28,076 bases of DNA from CAZART01 sp964487555. GTDB lineage: Bacteria > Bacteroidota > Rhodothermia > Rhodothermales > VXPQ01. Below are positions 14,893-23,047 of the stretch, in pieces. Position numbers and translations under genes: made by a program. The stretch's first letter is position 1, and every line of letters begins with the position of its first letter. The stretch lies in NCBI GenBank assembly GCA_964487555.1, contig CAZART010000069.1, positions 1 to 28,076 on the forward strand, in the 5' to 3' direction. The notes beneath the pieces are model-generated. The model was not told where the DNA came from. It worked only from the letters and a program-made list of their open reading frames with translations, and made no database searches.

Positions 14893-14923
14893 CGCACCCC
14901 TGACAAAGACCTTGAGCCGTTCG
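14869..14923. repeat. 55-bp flank of the scaffold gap, left copy
   Basis: This segment, ending at the first N, is identical over 55 bases to 15024-15078 directly after the gap. It covers the end of the upstream membrane gene and part of the 22-bp repeat array. It is best read as an unmerged k-mer overlap between two contigs, not a biological duplication. Confidence 0.85.
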
Positions 14924-15023
14924 NNNNNNNNNNNNNNNNNNNNNNNNNNNNNNNNNNNNNNNNNNNNNNNNNNNNNNNNNNNNNNNNNNNNNNNNNNNNN
15001 NNNNNNNNNNNNNNNNNNNNNNN
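14924..15023. other. Assembly gap (100 N), probably spurious
   Basis: Exactly 100 Ns, a common scaffolding placeholder. Because both flanks are the same 55 bases, the true sequence is probably continuous and the window is about 155 bp too long here. No gene is interrupted: with the overlap collapsed, the upstream membrane gene stops normally and the downstream one begins about 66 bp later. Frames that span the Ns are artefacts. Confidence 0.9.
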
Positions 15024-15078
15024 CCCGCCGGTTTATGCCTCCTGGCCCGCACCCCTGACAAAGACCTTGAGCCGTTCG
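15024..15078. repeat. 55-bp flank of the scaffold gap, right copy
   Basis: Identical to 14869-14923. It contains the last codons and the stop (TAA on the minus strand at 15033-15035) of the membrane gene that starts at 15347. Confidence 0.85.
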
Positions 15079-15347
15079 CAAAGCGTCGTCAACTGCTCAT
15101 TGGCCTCCATGAGATCCTCGTCGGCATCGGCGGTTGCGGCGCGAATGCGGATGGTTTCGGCCGAAAGCGGGGCGAGGTGCTCCTCCAGCGGTAAGGTTCT
15201 TTGTTGCGTCAGCGAGAGGGATCGCCGCGTTTCTGCAAGGACGCCGCCGATGCGGCGCAGATAGATGAGTACGGCTATCAGGCTCACTGCCAGTGCGAGG
15301 ACGAGTACGCCGGCATAGATCAGCGAGAGAAGGCGCAGCACTTCCAC
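15033..15347 (-). CDS. Hydrogenase-linked single-pass membrane protein 2
   Basis: A 104-residue protein with a TM segment at about 6-30 (LSLIYAGVLVLALAVSLIAVLIY) and a helical tail with heptad-like spacing (LAETRRSLSLTQQR… IRAATADADEDLMEANEQL). Its stop lies within the 55-bp sequence duplicated around the gap, so the C-terminus VRGAGQEA is read from real sequence and the protein is complete. It begins one base after the stop of the first membrane gene. It has the same layout as the other three small membrane proteins before the hydrogenase subunits; function inferred only from position. Confidence 0.78.
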   Translation of the reverse strand: MEVLRLLSLIYAGVLVLALAVSLIAVLIYLRRIGGVLAETRRSLSLTQQRTLPLEEHLAPLSAETIRIRAATADADEDLMEANEQLTTLCERLKVFVRGAGQEA

Positions 15348-15348
15348 G

Positions 15349-15636
15349 TCACCGCCTCCCGACGAGCGCGTCGAGCTTCTCGCTCATCGATGCCGCCGAT
15401 TTTTCCATGGCGCGGGTCGACCGGGCCGTTCGCTGGAGGCGTCTATTCACGTCGTCGAGAATCCAGATCGACACCGTGTTTCCGGCGATCTCCTTGCCCG
15501 CCGTCCAGATGTCCACCGCGTGGCGGTCGACCTGCTTCGCAGCCTGTAAGATGAGCGCCAGCAGGACGGCGACGACCACGATGACGACCGCGAATATGGC
15601 GATCGACAGCCACCATAGCTCCAGGATGTCCATCAA
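15349..15636 (-). CDS. Hydrogenase-linked single-pass membrane protein 1, first gene of the operon
   Basis: A 95-residue protein with a TM segment at about 8-32 (WLSIAIFAVVIVVVAVLLALIL) and a helical tail (DDVNRRLQRTARSTRAMEKS). It is the first gene of the close-packed minus-strand run that leads to the hydrogenase subunits. GGAG about four bases before the ATG serves as ribosome-binding site. The operon promoter should lie between 15637 and 15768; I found no clear consensus there and no sigma-54 site. Confidence 0.78.
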   Translation of the reverse strand: MMDILELWWLSIAIFAVVIVVVAVLLALILQAAKQVDRHAVDIWTAGKEIAGNTVSIWILDDVNRRLQRTARSTRAMEKSAASMSEKLDALVGRR

Positions 15637-15768
15637 CGATCTCCGTTTTTCCCGCCATTGAGCTTACCGATGAATACGCGCCTGAAAGGAGACATGCGAG
15701 CCCGCGGGGAAGCGCTTTCAAGATGATTACAAGGGGCGGAAGTCGTCTCAGCCCTGCACACAGGCTGG

Positions 15769-16398
15769 CTACAGCGTTTCGGAAGTGGAGATCTTTGGGA
15801 GAAGCACTGGCGTGAAGAACCAGCGGCAGTCGGGGCCGCGGCGAAGGGAGGCGTCGGGCACGAATTGAAGGGAGAGGGCAGTGGCCGACTCGAGCGATGT
15901 TTCGAGATTAATGGCAAGCCGGAGCGGCTCGCTTTCGGTCGCCGTCAGCGGCGCACCGGCATTCGCGCCGAAGCGCGCGAATAGTCCCCCGAAAACGAGG
16001 CCGACTGAATCGTAGCGGGCCGGCGCGACACGCGTGTCGAGCACAGTGCGCCGTGCGCCCTTTCTAAGCGGCAAAGCGAATTGATGCGCCTCCGACGGCA
16101 GGCGAATCCATTCACCGTCGGTCCGATGGAGCCGCACTTCGGAGATGCGAAACTCAAAGCGTTCGATGTCCTCGGGCAAGGATGTCGCACCCTGTTCGAG
16201 CGTGATCGAAAGGAGCGCCTGACGCGAAGAGGGTTGCTCATCCGAGAGGTCCGCGTCGATGGTCGTTGGCGCCGACGTCTCGATCTGCGTGGTCGAAGAA
16301 CATCCTCCGGCGGCGATGAGAATACCGACCAGGAGCATCCGGCCGAATGCGGCCAGATGGTGCGGAGCGGAAGGAAGTGCGATACGCTTACTGAAGTT
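15769..16398 (-). CDS. DUF4382-like lipoprotein
   Basis: A protein of about 209 residues with a signal peptide ending in the lipobox LIAAGGC (Cys at about 34). The mature part has the DUF4382-type pattern: an opening strand LLSITLEQGATSLPEDIERFEF followed by RISEVRLHRTDGEWIRL, then APARYDSVGLVFGG and a C-terminal strand with FTPVLLPKI. Such proteins are envelope lipoproteins of unknown role. I prefer the ATG at 16398; an ATG at 16422 would add eight residues. It ends 132 bp before the first hydrogenase-operon gene on the same strand, with a weak hairpin but no T-run between them, so read-through is possible. Confidence 0.78.
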   Translation of the reverse strand, partial: NFSKRIALPSAPHHLAAFGRMLLVGILIAAGGCSSTTQIETSAPTTIDADLSDEQPSSRQALLSITLEQGATSLPEDIERFEFRISEVRLHRTDGEWIRLPSEAHQFALPLRKGARRTVLDTRVAPARYDSVGLVFGGLFARFGANAGAPLTATESEPLRLAINLETSLESATALSLQFVPDASLRRGPDCRWFFTPVLLPKISTSETL

Positions 16399-16471
16399 CA
16401 TATAGATGCCGTAGACCGTCATTGCCGGCGCTCAAAGAGTATGAAGGCGCTCAACGGGTATAAAAAGAGCG

Positions 16472-17674
16472 TTAGTTTGATGAGGTGTGGCGGGATGTGT
16501 AGGTCCAGGCGAGATACGCCATGAAGCCGGGTGCGACGCGCAGCGCGTCCTCATCGATGGTGAACCGCGGCGTATGAAGACCGTGCACAATCCCCTTCTC
16601 CTTATTTCCCGTTCCGATCCGGTAGAATGAGCCGGGAAGCTCCTTAAGGTACCAGGCGAAATCCTCGGACGCATACCACCGGTCGAGCTCTACGACGTTG
16701 TCGGATCCGACGTACTCGGATGCGGCATGGCGCACGAAGTCGGTCTCGTCGTGATGATTGTACAGCGCCGGGTAGCCCACCAGCACGTCGACGTCCACCA
16801 CGGCGCCGAAGGCCGACGCCGTATGTTCCACGACCCTCCGCATCAAATCGTGGGCGCGAAAACGCCAATTCTCGTCCATGGCGCGAAATGTCCCCTCCAG
16901 CCTTGCCTGCTCCGGGATGACATTCGTTGCGCCGTCGGCGATGAGCCGGCCGATGGTGAGCACGCTGGGGACGTCCGGCGGGCAATGGCGGCTGATGATG
17001 CTCTGCAGCGCGACGACGATGTGCGACGCGACGAGGACGGCATCGGTCCTCAACATGTGCGGCCCGGCTGCGTGCCCCCCTGTGCCCCGAACGGTGATGT
17101 AGATCTCGTCGGAAGACGCCATGTACATTCCGCTGCGCACGCCGATCTTCCCGGCCTGTAGATCGGGCTGGACATGCTGACCGAAGATTGCTTTCGGTTC
17201 GTTCGGACCTCCAAGCGCGCCTTGCTCGATCATCGGCTTTGCGCCGCCGGGGAGTCGCTCCTCGCTCGGTTGAAAGAGAAAGCGGATGCGCCCGTGGAGC
17301 TTGTCTTTAAGCCGGCTCAGAATCATCGCCGTTCCCAGTAGGGAAGACGTGTGGGCATCATGCCCGCACGCGTGCATCTTTCCGTCGTTCCTTGAGGCGA
17401 AGTCGAACGTATTCTCTTCGTGGATGGGTAGCGCATCCATGTCGCCGCGGAGGGCGACAGTCCTTCCGGGAAGAGCACCTTCGAGCGTCGCGACGATGCC
17501 GGTGTTGGCTACACCTGCACGCAACTCCAGTCCAAGCGGTTCGAGGATCTCGGTTACGAGTCGGGCTGTTTCCCGCTCCTCGAAGGCGAGCTCCGGGTTC
17601 TGGTGAATGGTTCGCCGAAGCCGCACAATCTCACCGAAGAACTCATCGTTGAGCTGCTTGATCTTCTCGAGCAT
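16472..17674 (-). CDS. M20-family (M20D) amidohydrolase
   Basis: A 400-residue metal-dependent amidohydrolase of the kind that removes acyl groups from amino acids (hippurate hydrolase / N-acyl-amino-acid hydrolase / IAA-amino acid hydrolase group). Visible ligands are C103 and H105 in HACGHDAHTSS, E138/E139 in FQPSEE, H167 in FGQHVQP and the C-terminal His in GLHTPRF. The small dimerisation domain is present between about 180 and 300 (GTGGHAAGPH). Full length for the family and no signal peptide, so cytoplasmic. The exact substrate cannot be read from sequence. The next gene upstream on the same strand is an exported M28 peptidase ending 22 bp before this start, suggesting a peptide-use pair. 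Confidence 0.92.
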   Translation of the reverse strand: MLEKIKQLNDEFFGEIVRLRRTIHQNPELAFEERETARLVTEILEPLGLELRAGVANTGIVATLEGALPGRTVALRGDMDALPIHEENTFDFASRNDGKMHACGHDAHTSSLLGTAMILSRLKDKLHGRIRFLFQPSEERLPGGAKPMIEQGALGGPNEPKAIFGQHVQPDLQAGKIGVRSGMYMASSDEIYITVRGTGGHAAGPHMLRTDAVLVASHIVVALQSIISRHCPPDVPSVLTIGRLIADGATNVIPEQARLEGTFRAMDENWRFRAHDLMRRVVEHTASAFGAVVDVDVLVGYPALYNHHDETDFVRHAASEYVGSDNVVELDRWYASEDFAWYLKELPGSFYRIGTGNKEKGIVHGLHTPRFTIDEDALRVAPGFMAYLAWTYTSRHTSSN

Positions 17675-17696
17675 GTACCGTCGTTCGCAGTTGGCC

Positions 17697-19448
17697 TTAG
17701 TTGAATCCGTGGCCGCTTACGGCCGGAGGCGCATCCTGATTCGCAACCTGCCACGCCGTTGCGAAGATAAGCCGGCCGATACGTGCCAGGCGGTCATAGT
17801 CGATCTTGTCGGCCTCGTCGCCCGGCTGGTGGTAGTCGTCGTGCGTACCGGTAAAGAAGAAGATGAACGGGATGTTGTGCTTGCCGAAGTTCCAGTGATC
17901 GGATCGGGCGTAGAACTGATTTGGATCGTTCTTCGAATTGAAGCGCTCGTTCAGCTCGAGATCGACGCCGGTCATCTCATTGGTTCTGAGATTGATCTCG
18001 TGCAGTTCTTTCGAGATCAGATCCGATCCGATGATGTACACGTAATTCTCAGGGTGATCGCCCCGGTAGGTGGGATCGTGGCGGCCGATCATGTCGATGT
18101 TGAGATTCGTGACCGTCTTCTCGAGAGGAAATACGGGCTCGAAGTCCGCGTAGTACTCCGAGCCAAGCAGTCCCTTCTCCTCCCCGGAAACATTCAGGAA
18201 TAGAATGGAACGGCGCGGCCCCAACTGCTCGCGTTTTGCCTTCATAAATGCTTCGGCGATCTCCAGCGTCGTCACCGTTCCGGATCCGTCGTCGTCCGCT
18301 CCGTTGTTAATCTGATCGCCTTCGGCCGATGGGTCGATGCCGATGTGGTCGTAGTGCGACGAGATGACGACGACCTCGTCCTTCAACGCTGGATCGGACC
18401 CCTCAATAAAGGCGAGTACGTTCTCCGACGTGGCGGTATACGGTTCGAGATCAAGCTTGCTGCTTACGACGACGCCGGGAAGCTCGAATACGACCGGTGA
18501 GAGATTCTCATCGATCCGACGCTGGATCTCATCGACTTGGCGTCCGGACGGTGCGAGAATCTTATTCGCCAGATCGGAAGAAATCATGTAGGCCGGCGGG
18601 CGTGAGCTATTGCCGGTTTCGAGCAGGGAGAGACTACCGATGGCATCCAGCGCCGTCGCAGCGCGCTCAGCGGCTTCGCCGATCGAACCCGGGGCCCTCG
18701 GTCCGGTGTCGCCGATGATGAGAAATCCCTTCGGAACGCCGTGCGCGTAGGCCGCCCGCACCTTTCGATAGATGCTCTGCGACCACGCCGACGGTGCCCC
18801 GTCGGGCGTCGACAGAAGACTGGTCGATGCATCGGCGAGCGGTTCGTCTCGAAGTACGAGCACCCACTTGCCGGCGGTGTTAATGCCTTTGTCTTTGAGC
18901 GCAAGGTAATCGTTATAGCCCAGTTCGGAATCGGAAATGCCGTATCCGGCGAACACAACGCCCCCATCGACGATCGGGCGCGTGCCGAATACGAGATAGG
19001 ATTGGTCATCCTGCTGCTCCGAGGAGAAGGTGCTCGAGGCAACGACGTCGCCCTGAACGATTACCTCGAGCGAGGCGCCGTGAATCCGCTGGCCGTGAAC
19101 GGGAAAATGCTGGAAATAGGCTTCGGGGGCATAGGGGTCGGATGGTTTCACCGTCCCTTTCGGCATCAACCCGAGTTTTCGATACTGCGATGCCAGGTAG
19201 AGGGCCGCGAGTTTCTGCCCGCGCGTCGTCGTCTCGCGGCCTTCGAAATAATCAGACGCGAATAGGTAGAGCTGAGATGCCAGGTCTTCGGGGGTGATCG
19301 TTGCCTGGTAACGCTGCACGAGACTTGGATTTTCAAACACCGTTGGCGGCGTGGCCGGTATTTGAGTCTCGACGGCCTGTGAGAATGCGCTTGCTGCCAC
19401 GGCGCACGAGAGCAACAACGCCGGCAGCGCGGTACGTACGGTCTTCAT
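17697..19448 (-). CDS. Secreted M28-family aminopeptidase with PA domain
   Basis: A 583-residue exported zinc peptidase. The signal peptide is MKTVRTALPALLLSCAVAASAFSQ. The two-zinc site is complete: H365 (SSHYDHIG), D386 (NNGADDDGSG), E423/E424 (SGEEKGLLGS), D452 (NIDMIGRHD) and H540 (DDYHQPGDE). A protease-associated insert of roughly 120-330 precedes the catalytic core. It should release N-terminal amino acids from peptides in the periplasm or outside the cell. I chose the ATG at 19448, which begins the signal peptide; an in-frame ATG at 19517 adds an implausible leader. It lies upstream of the M20 amidohydrolase on the same strand. Confidence 0.92.
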   Translation of the reverse strand: MKTVRTALPALLLSCAVAASAFSQAVETQIPATPPTVFENPSLVQRYQATITPEDLASQLYLFASDYFEGRETTTRGQKLAALYLASQYRKLGLMPKGTVKPSDPYAPEAYFQHFPVHGQRIHGASLEVIVQGDVVASSTFSSEQQDDQSYLVFGTRPIVDGGVVFAGYGISDSELGYNDYLALKDKGINTAGKWVLVLRDEPLADASTSLLSTPDGAPSAWSQSIYRKVRAAYAHGVPKGFLIIGDTGPRAPGSIGEAAERAATALDAIGSLSLLETGNSSRPPAYMISSDLANKILAPSGRQVDEIQRRIDENLSPVVFELPGVVVSSKLDLEPYTATSENVLAFIEGSDPALKDEVVVISSHYDHIGIDPSAEGDQINNGADDDGSGTVTTLEIAEAFMKAKREQLGPRRSILFLNVSGEEKGLLGSEYYADFEPVFPLEKTVTNLNIDMIGRHDPTYRGDHPENYVYIIGSDLISKELHEINLRTNEMTGVDLELNERFNSKNDPNQFYARSDHWNFGKHNIPFIFFFTGTHDDYHQPGDEADKIDYDRLARIGRLIFATAWQVANQDAPPAVSGHGFN

Positions 19449-19591
19449 AATTGCCCGAGGATAAGATGGATATACAAATTTCCTAGTCAAAGCCGCATAC
19501 GACAAAAGGTTCAGCAAATCGGCGCGATCAAACCATCGCGAAGCTCATCTTCGATAAACTGGAACGGGCCGAGTTCGATGACGAGCGTGAG

Positions 19592-20527
19592 CTAGACCAG
19601 CTTCTTCCTCTTATTTAGATACGAGAGCAGCGCCGTGTCGTACGGCTGCGCCGTATCGATCTCGACAAAATCGACGTTGTACTCCAGACACTGTCGGCGA
19701 AACCGATCGCTGAAGTGACGGACCGCCTCCTCGTAGTTGTCGCGAAGCTGAGAGGGCTGAAGCGAGATTTCTTCCCCCGTCTCCATATCTCGGAATACCA
19801 TCGGCACATCCGGAAATTGGAATCGCCGCTCGGTTTCGGATTCGAGCACGTGGAAGACGAGCACTTCATGACCCCGGTAACGCAGATGCCGCAGCGCCTT
19901 GAGCAGGGCGTCGTGCTCGCGGATGTTTTCGAAAAGATCGGTAATGATAACGACCATAGAACGGCGCGATATGCGCTCGGCCACTTCGCTGAGCACCGAT
20001 GCGGCACTCGTGCGTCTGCGCTCAGGAGTCTCTGCAACGATTCGTTCGAGCGTCGCAAGGATCTGCCGCAGGTAGGACGTCGTGCTCTTCGGCGACATCA
20101 ATGAATGCACGGTCTCATCGAAGGTGATGAGGCCGGTCGCGTCCCGTTGTTTCACCATCAGGTAGTGAAGCGATGCGGAAAGATACGCCCCGTATTCCAG
20201 CTTCGAGAGTGCGGCGCTGTGACGGTAGTGCATTGAGGTCGACGTGTCGAGAACGACGTAATGGCGAAGATTCGTCTCCTCTTCGAACTGCTTTACGTAA
20301 TGGCGATCCGTCTTGGCGTAGACTTTCCAGTCGACGTGGCGAAGCTCGTCGCCGGGATTGTACGGGCGGTGCTCGGCGAACTCTACAGAAAAGCCGTGGT
20401 AAGGGCTCTTGTGCAACCCCGTCATGAATCCTTCCACGATGAGCCGGGCACGCAGCTCCATGTTCTTGAGCCGCGAAACGACGACCGGGTCAAGGTATTG
20501 AAGAGACGTGTCCTGTTTCTCGGCCAC
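19592..20527 (-). CDS. DUF58 protein with a vWA-like domain
   Basis: A 311-residue protein with the DUF58 signature GFSVEFAEHRPYNPGDELRH followed by VDWKVYAKTDRHYVKQFEEE (about 45-85) and a vWA-like fold with a MIDAS-type DTSTS at 94-98. The family is usually encoded with MoxR AAA+ ATPases and BatA-type proteins; neither is beside it here. No signal or TM segment, so cytoplasmic. It is divergent from pyrR, with a 139-bp spacer that must hold both promoters. Its biochemical role is not established in general; proposals centre on metallo-enzyme or complex maturation together with MoxR. Confidence 0.9.
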   Translation of the reverse strand: MAEKQDTSLQYLDPVVVSRLKNMELRARLIVEGFMTGLHKSPYHGFSVEFAEHRPYNPGDELRHVDWKVYAKTDRHYVKQFEEETNLRHYVVLDTSTSMHYRHSAALSKLEYGAYLSASLHYLMVKQRDATGLITFDETVHSLMSPKSTTSYLRQILATLERIVAETPERRRTSAASVLSEVAERISRRSMVVIITDLFENIREHDALLKALRHLRYRGHEVLVFHVLESETERRFQFPDVPMVFRDMETGEEISLQPSQLRDNYEEAVRHFSDRFRRQCLEYNVDFVEIDTAQPYDTALLSYLNKRKKLV

Positions 20528-20666
20528 GGAGATGTGCTGTCGAAATTAAGAAAGAGAAAGGAAGCGCCGTGCGGCGACCGGGAAGTTAGAACGCAGAACG
20601 CCCTCTCGGTTCCGGCAGACGGCCCGAAAGAAGGCACGAGAGCGTGCTATCACTTACTTTGCCCGC

Positions 20667-21242
20667 ATGGAGCTAAAGGACCGTATCAAGGCTCAGTTGA
20701 TGGATGCGCAGGATCTGGACCGCACGTTGGACCGGATGGCGCGTCAGATCGTAGAGCTCATCGCGCCGGAGCAGCATGCAGCGAAGCATTTCGGGCTTGT
20801 GGGCATGCAGACGCGAGGCGTGTACCTCGCGCAGCGGTTAAAAGCGAAGATCAAGGCGGTAGAAGATCTCGATATTCCGTTGGGCGTTCTTGATGCGACC
20901 ATGTACCGCGACGACTTCCGGATGCGAATGAAGCAGCCCGTCGTTCGCGCGACCGAGATTCCCTTCGACATTACCGAACGGCACGTGGTGCTCGTCGACG
21001 ACGTTCTCTACACCGGCCGAACGGCGCGCTCGGCGCTCGACGCATTGATGGATATAGGACGTCCCGGCGCGGTACACTTCCTCGTGATCGTCGATCGCGG
21101 ACTCCGCGAGCTTCCGATCTGTGCGGATATCGTCGGGCGTCAGGTCCCCACGTTGCCGGGGGAGGAGGTCCGTGTACGCCTCAACGAGGTCGACGAGCGA
21201 GAAGGCGTGTGGCTGGTCGAGCACTCACAGTCGTCTGTTTAA
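20667..21242 (+). CDS. pyrR: PyrR: pyrimidine operon regulator / uracil phosphoribosyltransferase
   Basis: A 191-residue phosphoribosyltransferase-fold protein. The PRPP-binding loop is HVVLVDDVLYTGRTARSALDAL at 106-127, with MYRDDFRMR (80-88) and VIVDRGLRELPI typical of PyrR. PyrR proteins bind pyr mRNA leaders in response to UMP and also make UMP from uracil. I saw no convincing PyrR-binding leader or terminator/antiterminator in the 139 bp upstream, so control may differ from Bacillus. The gene runs straight into pyrB. Confidence 0.93.
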   Translation: MELKDRIKAQLMDAQDLDRTLDRMARQIVELIAPEQHAAKHFGLVGMQTRGVYLAQRLKAKIKAVEDLDIPLGVLDATMYRDDFRMRMKQPVVRATEIPFDITERHVVLVDDVLYTGRTARSALDALMDIGRPGAVHFLVIVDRGLRELPICADIVGRQVPTLPGEEVRVRLNEVDEREGVWLVEHSQSSV

Positions 21243-21250
21243 CTGCGGAT

Positions 21251-22240
21251 ATGATGGCAGCACCTCCCGAAGAACAAGGTGTGCAGGAAAAGCTGACTTT
21301 GCTGCATCACCGTCATCTACTCGGTCTGGCGACCTACGGAGCCGATGAGATCGAATTGATTTTGGATACGGCGCGGCAGTTTCGGACCGTGCTCGAGCGG
21401 CCCATTCGCCGCGTTCCGACCCTCCGGGGCATCACGGTCGTCAATCTTTTCTTTGAATCCTCTACCCGCACGCGCATCTCTTTTGAGCTGGCCGAAAAAA
21501 GGCTGTCGGCCGACACCGTGAATTTTTCAGCATCGGGCTCGTCGGTGAGCAAGGGAGAGACGCTGAAGGATACGGCGCGTAACATCGAGGCGATGAAAAT
21601 CGATATGGTGGTCATCCGCCATCGTTCGCCCGGTGCCCCACATTTTCTGACGCAATGTGTGGACGCCGTCGTCGTAAACGCCGGCGACGGCGCGCACGAG
21701 CATCCGACGCAAGCCCTGTTGGATTTACTGACGCTTTCCGATCGTTTCGAGCGTTTTGAAGGGCTCAACGTCTCGATCATCGGAGACATTTCACACAGCC
21801 GCGTCGCGCGGTCGAACATCCATGGACTGCGGGCACTCGGCGCAAGCGTTACGCTTTGCGGCCCGAAGACGATGATGCCGCTGGGAATCGAGAAAATGGG
21901 CGTACGCGTGACGCACCGGCTGGATGAGGCCCTGGAAGGCTGCGACGTAGCGATGGCCTTGCGCATCCAGATGGAACGGCAGGAAGCCGGTCTCTTCCCG
22001 AGTCTTCGTGAATACCACGAGCGGTTCGGCATCAAGATGGAGCACCTGGATCGGTATCGGGAACTGCTCATCATGCACCCGGGACCCGTCAACCGGGGAG
22101 TCGAGCTCGCCAGCGAAGTCGTCGATCACGAGCGCGCCGTCATCCTCAATCAGGTGACGAATGGCGTGGCCGTTCGGATGGCGGTGTTGTACCTGCTGGC
22201 AGGCGGTAAAGGAGAAGGAGAAGGGGACGGGGAAGGATGA
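21251..22240 (+). CDS. pyrB: Aspartate carbamoyltransferase catalytic subunit
   Basis: A 329-residue enzyme that joins carbamoyl phosphate and aspartate in pyrimidine synthesis. Motifs are FFESSTRTRISFE (carbamoyl-phosphate site, STRTR at 71-75), HPTQALLD (151-158), GDISHSRVARSN and MHPGPVNRGVEL. The start is an ATG at 21251 (another at 21254), 8 bp after pyrR; the longer frame from a GTG at 21209 overlaps pyrR and is unlikely. The C-terminus ends in a short low-complexity tail, GGKGEGEGDGEG. The gene order pyrR-pyrB is common, and pyrC or pyrI is not seen next to it. Confidence 0.95.
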   Translation: MMAAPPEEQGVQEKLTLLHHRHLLGLATYGADEIELILDTARQFRTVLERPIRRVPTLRGITVVNLFFESSTRTRISFELAEKRLSADTVNFSASGSSVSKGETLKDTARNIEAMKIDMVVIRHRSPGAPHFLTQCVDAVVVNAGDGAHEHPTQALLDLLTLSDRFERFEGLNVSIIGDISHSRVARSNIHGLRALGASVTLCGPKTMMPLGIEKMGVRVTHRLDEALEGCDVAMALRIQMERQEAGLFPSLREYHERFGIKMEHLDRYRELLIMHPGPVNRGVELASEVVDHERAVILNQVTNGVAVRMAVLYLLAGGKGEGEGDGEG

Positions 22241-22262
22241 GGCAGGGAATGAAGGGCGCCAG

Positions 22263-22913
22263 TTACTCGAAGGTTCGGATTCGACGGCGGTCTTCCGGCG
22301 TGATGGCATCTTCGTTGAGCCATTCGATAATGGCGGCGAACCCGCGGCTCTTGCGATCGCGCTCGAAATAATCGGGCACCACCGAAAGCACGCGAAATCC
22401 CTGTTTGAGCTGAAACGAGAGCGTGGGGTCGAAGAGTTCGCCGGCGATGGCCTTCCGCACGTAGTCTTTGGCCGACATTTCTCCGGCATGCGCGTAATAA
22501 CCGGCCAGCCGCGCACCCGCCCGAATTCGCAGAAGACCGCGGCGGCGGACGAGCTCCTTTCGGGCATCGTAAATACGCGAGCCGATTCCTTGACCACGTC
22601 GCGCAGGGTCTACGATCACTTCCGCGCCGTATAGCGTGCGGCCTGAAGGATCGTGATTGGTGAACCATCCCTGATCGGTGAAGTCGTTGTAGGTGTCGAG
22701 GTGATCGTAGTCGTCCCACGTCACCATCAAACTTGCCGCCATCCCGACCACCTGACCGTCGTCGACAGCGACGAACTGGCCCACCGGGAAGATTTCGAGA
22801 TGCCGGGAAAGGTAGTCTGCCGTCCACGGGAAGTCGTCCGGATACGTGATCCGCGAGAGGTTTTCGATGGCCGGGAAATCGGCGGGAACGGTGTTTCTGA
22901 CGACGATGGACAT
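22263..22913 (-). CDS. GNAT-family N-acetyltransferase
   Basis: A 216-residue acetyltransferase. The acetyl-CoA motif A is VDPARRGQGIGSRIYDARKE, preceded by GAEVIV. The N-terminal strand SIVVRNTVPADFPAIENLS is typical. In many bacteria this GNAT type is fused to a carbon-nitrogen hydrolase in one chain of about 520 residues; here the hydrolase is the next gene upstream (23048-23950), separated by 134 bp. I chose the ATG at 22913, just before the first conserved strand; an ATG at 22970 adds 19 residues of poor fit. Its end converges with pyrB at 22 bp. The substrate is unknown. Confidence 0.88.
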   Translation of the reverse strand: MSIVVRNTVPADFPAIENLSRITYPDDFPWTADYLSRHLEIFPVGQFVAVDDGQVVGMAASLMVTWDDYDHLDTYNDFTDQGWFTNHDPSGRTLYGAEVIVDPARRGQGIGSRIYDARKELVRRRGLLRIRAGARLAGYYAHAGEMSAKDYVRKAIAGELFDPTLSFQLKQGFRVLSVVPDYFERDRKSRGFAAIIEWLNEDAITPEDRRRIRTFE

Positions 22914-23047
22914 CGGGGTGGGGAACGCATAAGCATGTTGGCCGGGAAACGGGAGACGGGACACGGACACCTTTTCTTAGGGATCGTCTCCCGTCGCCCG
23001 GAGAAATCTACCATCACCCATAGAAAAACGTGGATCTAGACCGCGCC

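Noticed and set aside
14753..15081. Frames that run through the Ns
   Set aside because: They read across a placeholder gap between duplicated flanks and have no biological meaning.
15750..15770. Possible terminator (AGCCTG-TGTG-CAGGGCT-like hairpin) after the DUF4382-like gene
   Set aside because: The stem is short and imperfect and no T-run follows on the minus strand.
20528..20666. PyrR-binding attenuator before pyrR
   Set aside because: I looked for the conserved PyrR-binding loop and a terminator/antiterminator pair and found no convincing match.
22203..22237. GEG-repeat tail of PyrB as a functional element
   Set aside because: It is a short low-complexity run at the very C-terminus; probably slippage without a specific role.
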